Translations under genes and position numbers: made by a program
IMG/VR virus record: IMGVR_UViG_3300042449_001003
Coordinates: 1-48,282 of that record
Source: a virus
DNA: 48,282 nucleotides
Reading direction: 5' to 3' (one strand)
Notes under the pieces: generated by a model
The model's database searches: none
Told to the model about the DNA's origin: nothing
The model's input: only the letters and a program-made list of their open reading frames with translations
Part shown: positions 47,667-48,282 of the stretch, piece by piece
How the letters are laid out: every line of letters starts with the position of its first letter
How positions within the stretch are numbered: the stretch's first letter is position 1

Positions 47667-48176
47667 ATGGCTAAAGCAATGGTAAGCCCGGAAACGTGGC
47701 AAGCGATCAAACTAGCATCTATTCGCGGAGTGCCAGACGCTACTTTGGCGGAGCACTTCGGCGTCACTTGTAACGCTATCACAAGCCGGAGATTCGATGA
47801 TGCGGAATGGAAAGCGGCAAAGCCTAAATTGACAGCGCTACCGCCAAAGCAAGCTACAAGCAATACAGAGGCTATTGAAGCGGTCACAAATGCCTCTTTA
47901 GCAGAGATTGGCGAACAGAATTCGCTGTTGCTTGCTCGCTATATCTCCCAGAAAATAAAAACCAGTGCCGAGAATGACCTCCTGCCAGAGCCGAGTAACT
48001 GGGCAGAACTAAAAACCGCCAGTGAGATCCTGCGGAAAGCGACTGGGCAGGACCGCGACCAAGCTGCGGTCAGCGTCAATCTATTCGGCGGTAGCGCCGG
48101 TTTTGAGTCTTCCGCGCCCACTTTTGAAGCCTCGCTTGTTGAGAATCAAGACGCTGGAAGTGCTGATTTCTGTTAA
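47667..48176 (+). CDS. Putative terminase small subunit / HTH protein, 169 aa
   Basis: N-terminal HTH-like region ETWQAIKLASIRGVPDATLAEHFGVTCNAI, then RRFDDAEWK, a helical middle (ASLAEIGEQNSLLLARYISQ) and WAELKTASEILRKATGQDRD, a layout like phage small terminase subunits, with VSVNLFGG near the end. If right, it sits 22 kb from terL and faces the missing capsid genes to the right. An ordinary HTH regulator is the alternative. Ends SADFC. Confidence 0.5.
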   Translation: MAKAMVSPETWQAIKLASIRGVPDATLAEHFGVTCNAITSRRFDDAEWKAAKPKLTALPPKQATSNTEAIEAVTNASLAEIGEQNSLLLARYISQKIKTSAENDLLPEPSNWAELKTASEILRKATGQDRDQAAVSVNLFGGSAGFESSAPTFEASLVENQDAGSADFC

Positions 48177-48177
48177 C

Positions 48178-48194
48178 TCGTTGAGTATCAACGA
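48178..48194 (+). terminator. Small hairpin after the right-end gene
   Basis: TCGTTGA-GTA-TCAACGA, 7-bp perfect stem with a 3-nt loop, 2 nt after the stop. No T-run follows, so it may protect the mRNA end rather than terminate. Confidence 0.4.
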
Positions 48195-48232
48195 ACTAGC
48201 GTTTACCATTACAGTGATTGTTTGTAGTTAAA

Positions 48233-48264
48233 GCTTTTTGCTGTTCGGTTGAGTAGCAAAAAGC
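48233..48264. repeat. 10-bp inverted repeat at the right edge
   Basis: GCTTTTTGCT (48233-48242) pairs with AGCAAAAAGC (48255-48264), 12-nt loop. The A/T core of the arms would be a weak bidirectional terminator or a protein site. The window ends 18 bases later, and I see no gene in 48177-48282. Confidence 0.45.
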
Positions 48265-48282
48265 GGGGCAGGCACTAGCCAC

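Noticed and set aside
48253-48282. The last 30 bases, if joined to base 1, continue the tail gene frame with residues resembling a delta-60 repeat, suggesting a closed circle.
   Set aside because: A stop (48250-48252) sits 30 bases before the end with no start codon after it, so a closed circle would leave a gene without a proper beginning. The first gene is better explained as cut by the left edge.
1-48282. CRISPR arrays, tRNA genes, insertion sequences and integrase genes.
   Set aside because: I found no regularly spaced repeats of CRISPR type, no convincing tRNA fold, no transposase and no integrase motif by reading both strands.

Overview
The window reads as most of a double-stranded DNA tailed-phage (or prophage) genome. 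It carries a large terminase subunit, a family-A DNA polymerase, a primase-helicase, virion structural genes and dozens of small phage-type genes packed with 1-4 nt overlaps. The tail protein at the left edge is built from choice-of-anchor-D domains and seven delta-60 repeats. These domain types are common in Verrucomicrobiota, Planctomycetota and deltaproteobacterial surface proteins, so a host in the PVC group is my best guess (inference, not proof). I recognise no portal, major capsid, integrase or lysis gene. The first gene is cut by the left edge and a terminase-small-like gene sits at the right edge, so the missing morphogenesis genes probably lie outside the window.

Layout. (1) 1-16429, plus strand: truncated tail/receptor-binding protein, three small genes, virion-associated proteins, a 2974-aa polyvalent (internal/ejection-type) protein and a Cys-rich protein. 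(2) 16419-23895, minus strand: a surface-chemistry island of three glycosyltransferase-like proteins, three class-I methyltransferases, a radical SAM enzyme, a MazG-like enzyme and an inserted homing endonuclease. (3) 23936-26919: large terminase, a DUF6378-like protein, an HNH nuclease and a zinc-binding protein. (4) 26923-38438: replication/recombination module (SNF2 helicase, VRR-NUC nuclease, DnaQ-like exonuclease, PolA, DUF2815-like ssDNA-binding protein, DNA methyltransferase, DUF2800-like nuclease, primase-helicase). (5) 38445-46382: an XRE repressor and about 24 small accessory genes, the distal ones set as single-gene units separated by repeated spacers. (6) 46383-47038: an AT-rich control region with palindromes and divergent promoters. 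(7) 47039-48176, plus strand: a tandem ribbon-helix-helix-like regulator and a terminase-small-like protein.

How it fits together. Eight sites of the form TTTC-N8-GAAA (two differ at one outer base) sit between or over -35/-10 boxes ahead of the minus-strand transcription units, including the XRE gene itself. This suggests one repressor controlling many units. At six of them the start codon lies only 6-10 nt after the -10 box and has no Shine-Dalgarno, so those mRNAs would be leaderless or nearly so. Inside the operons, translation is coupled by overlaps.

The most unusual signals are: a C-terminal (D/E)-F-C (or F-A) tail on ten otherwise unrelated proteins, mostly DNA-processing enzymes; five 66-nt repeats of exactly equal length and the same open frame that close small-gene cassettes; and a multi-hairpin leader ahead of the DNA polymerase that would bury a GGGAGGA sequence.
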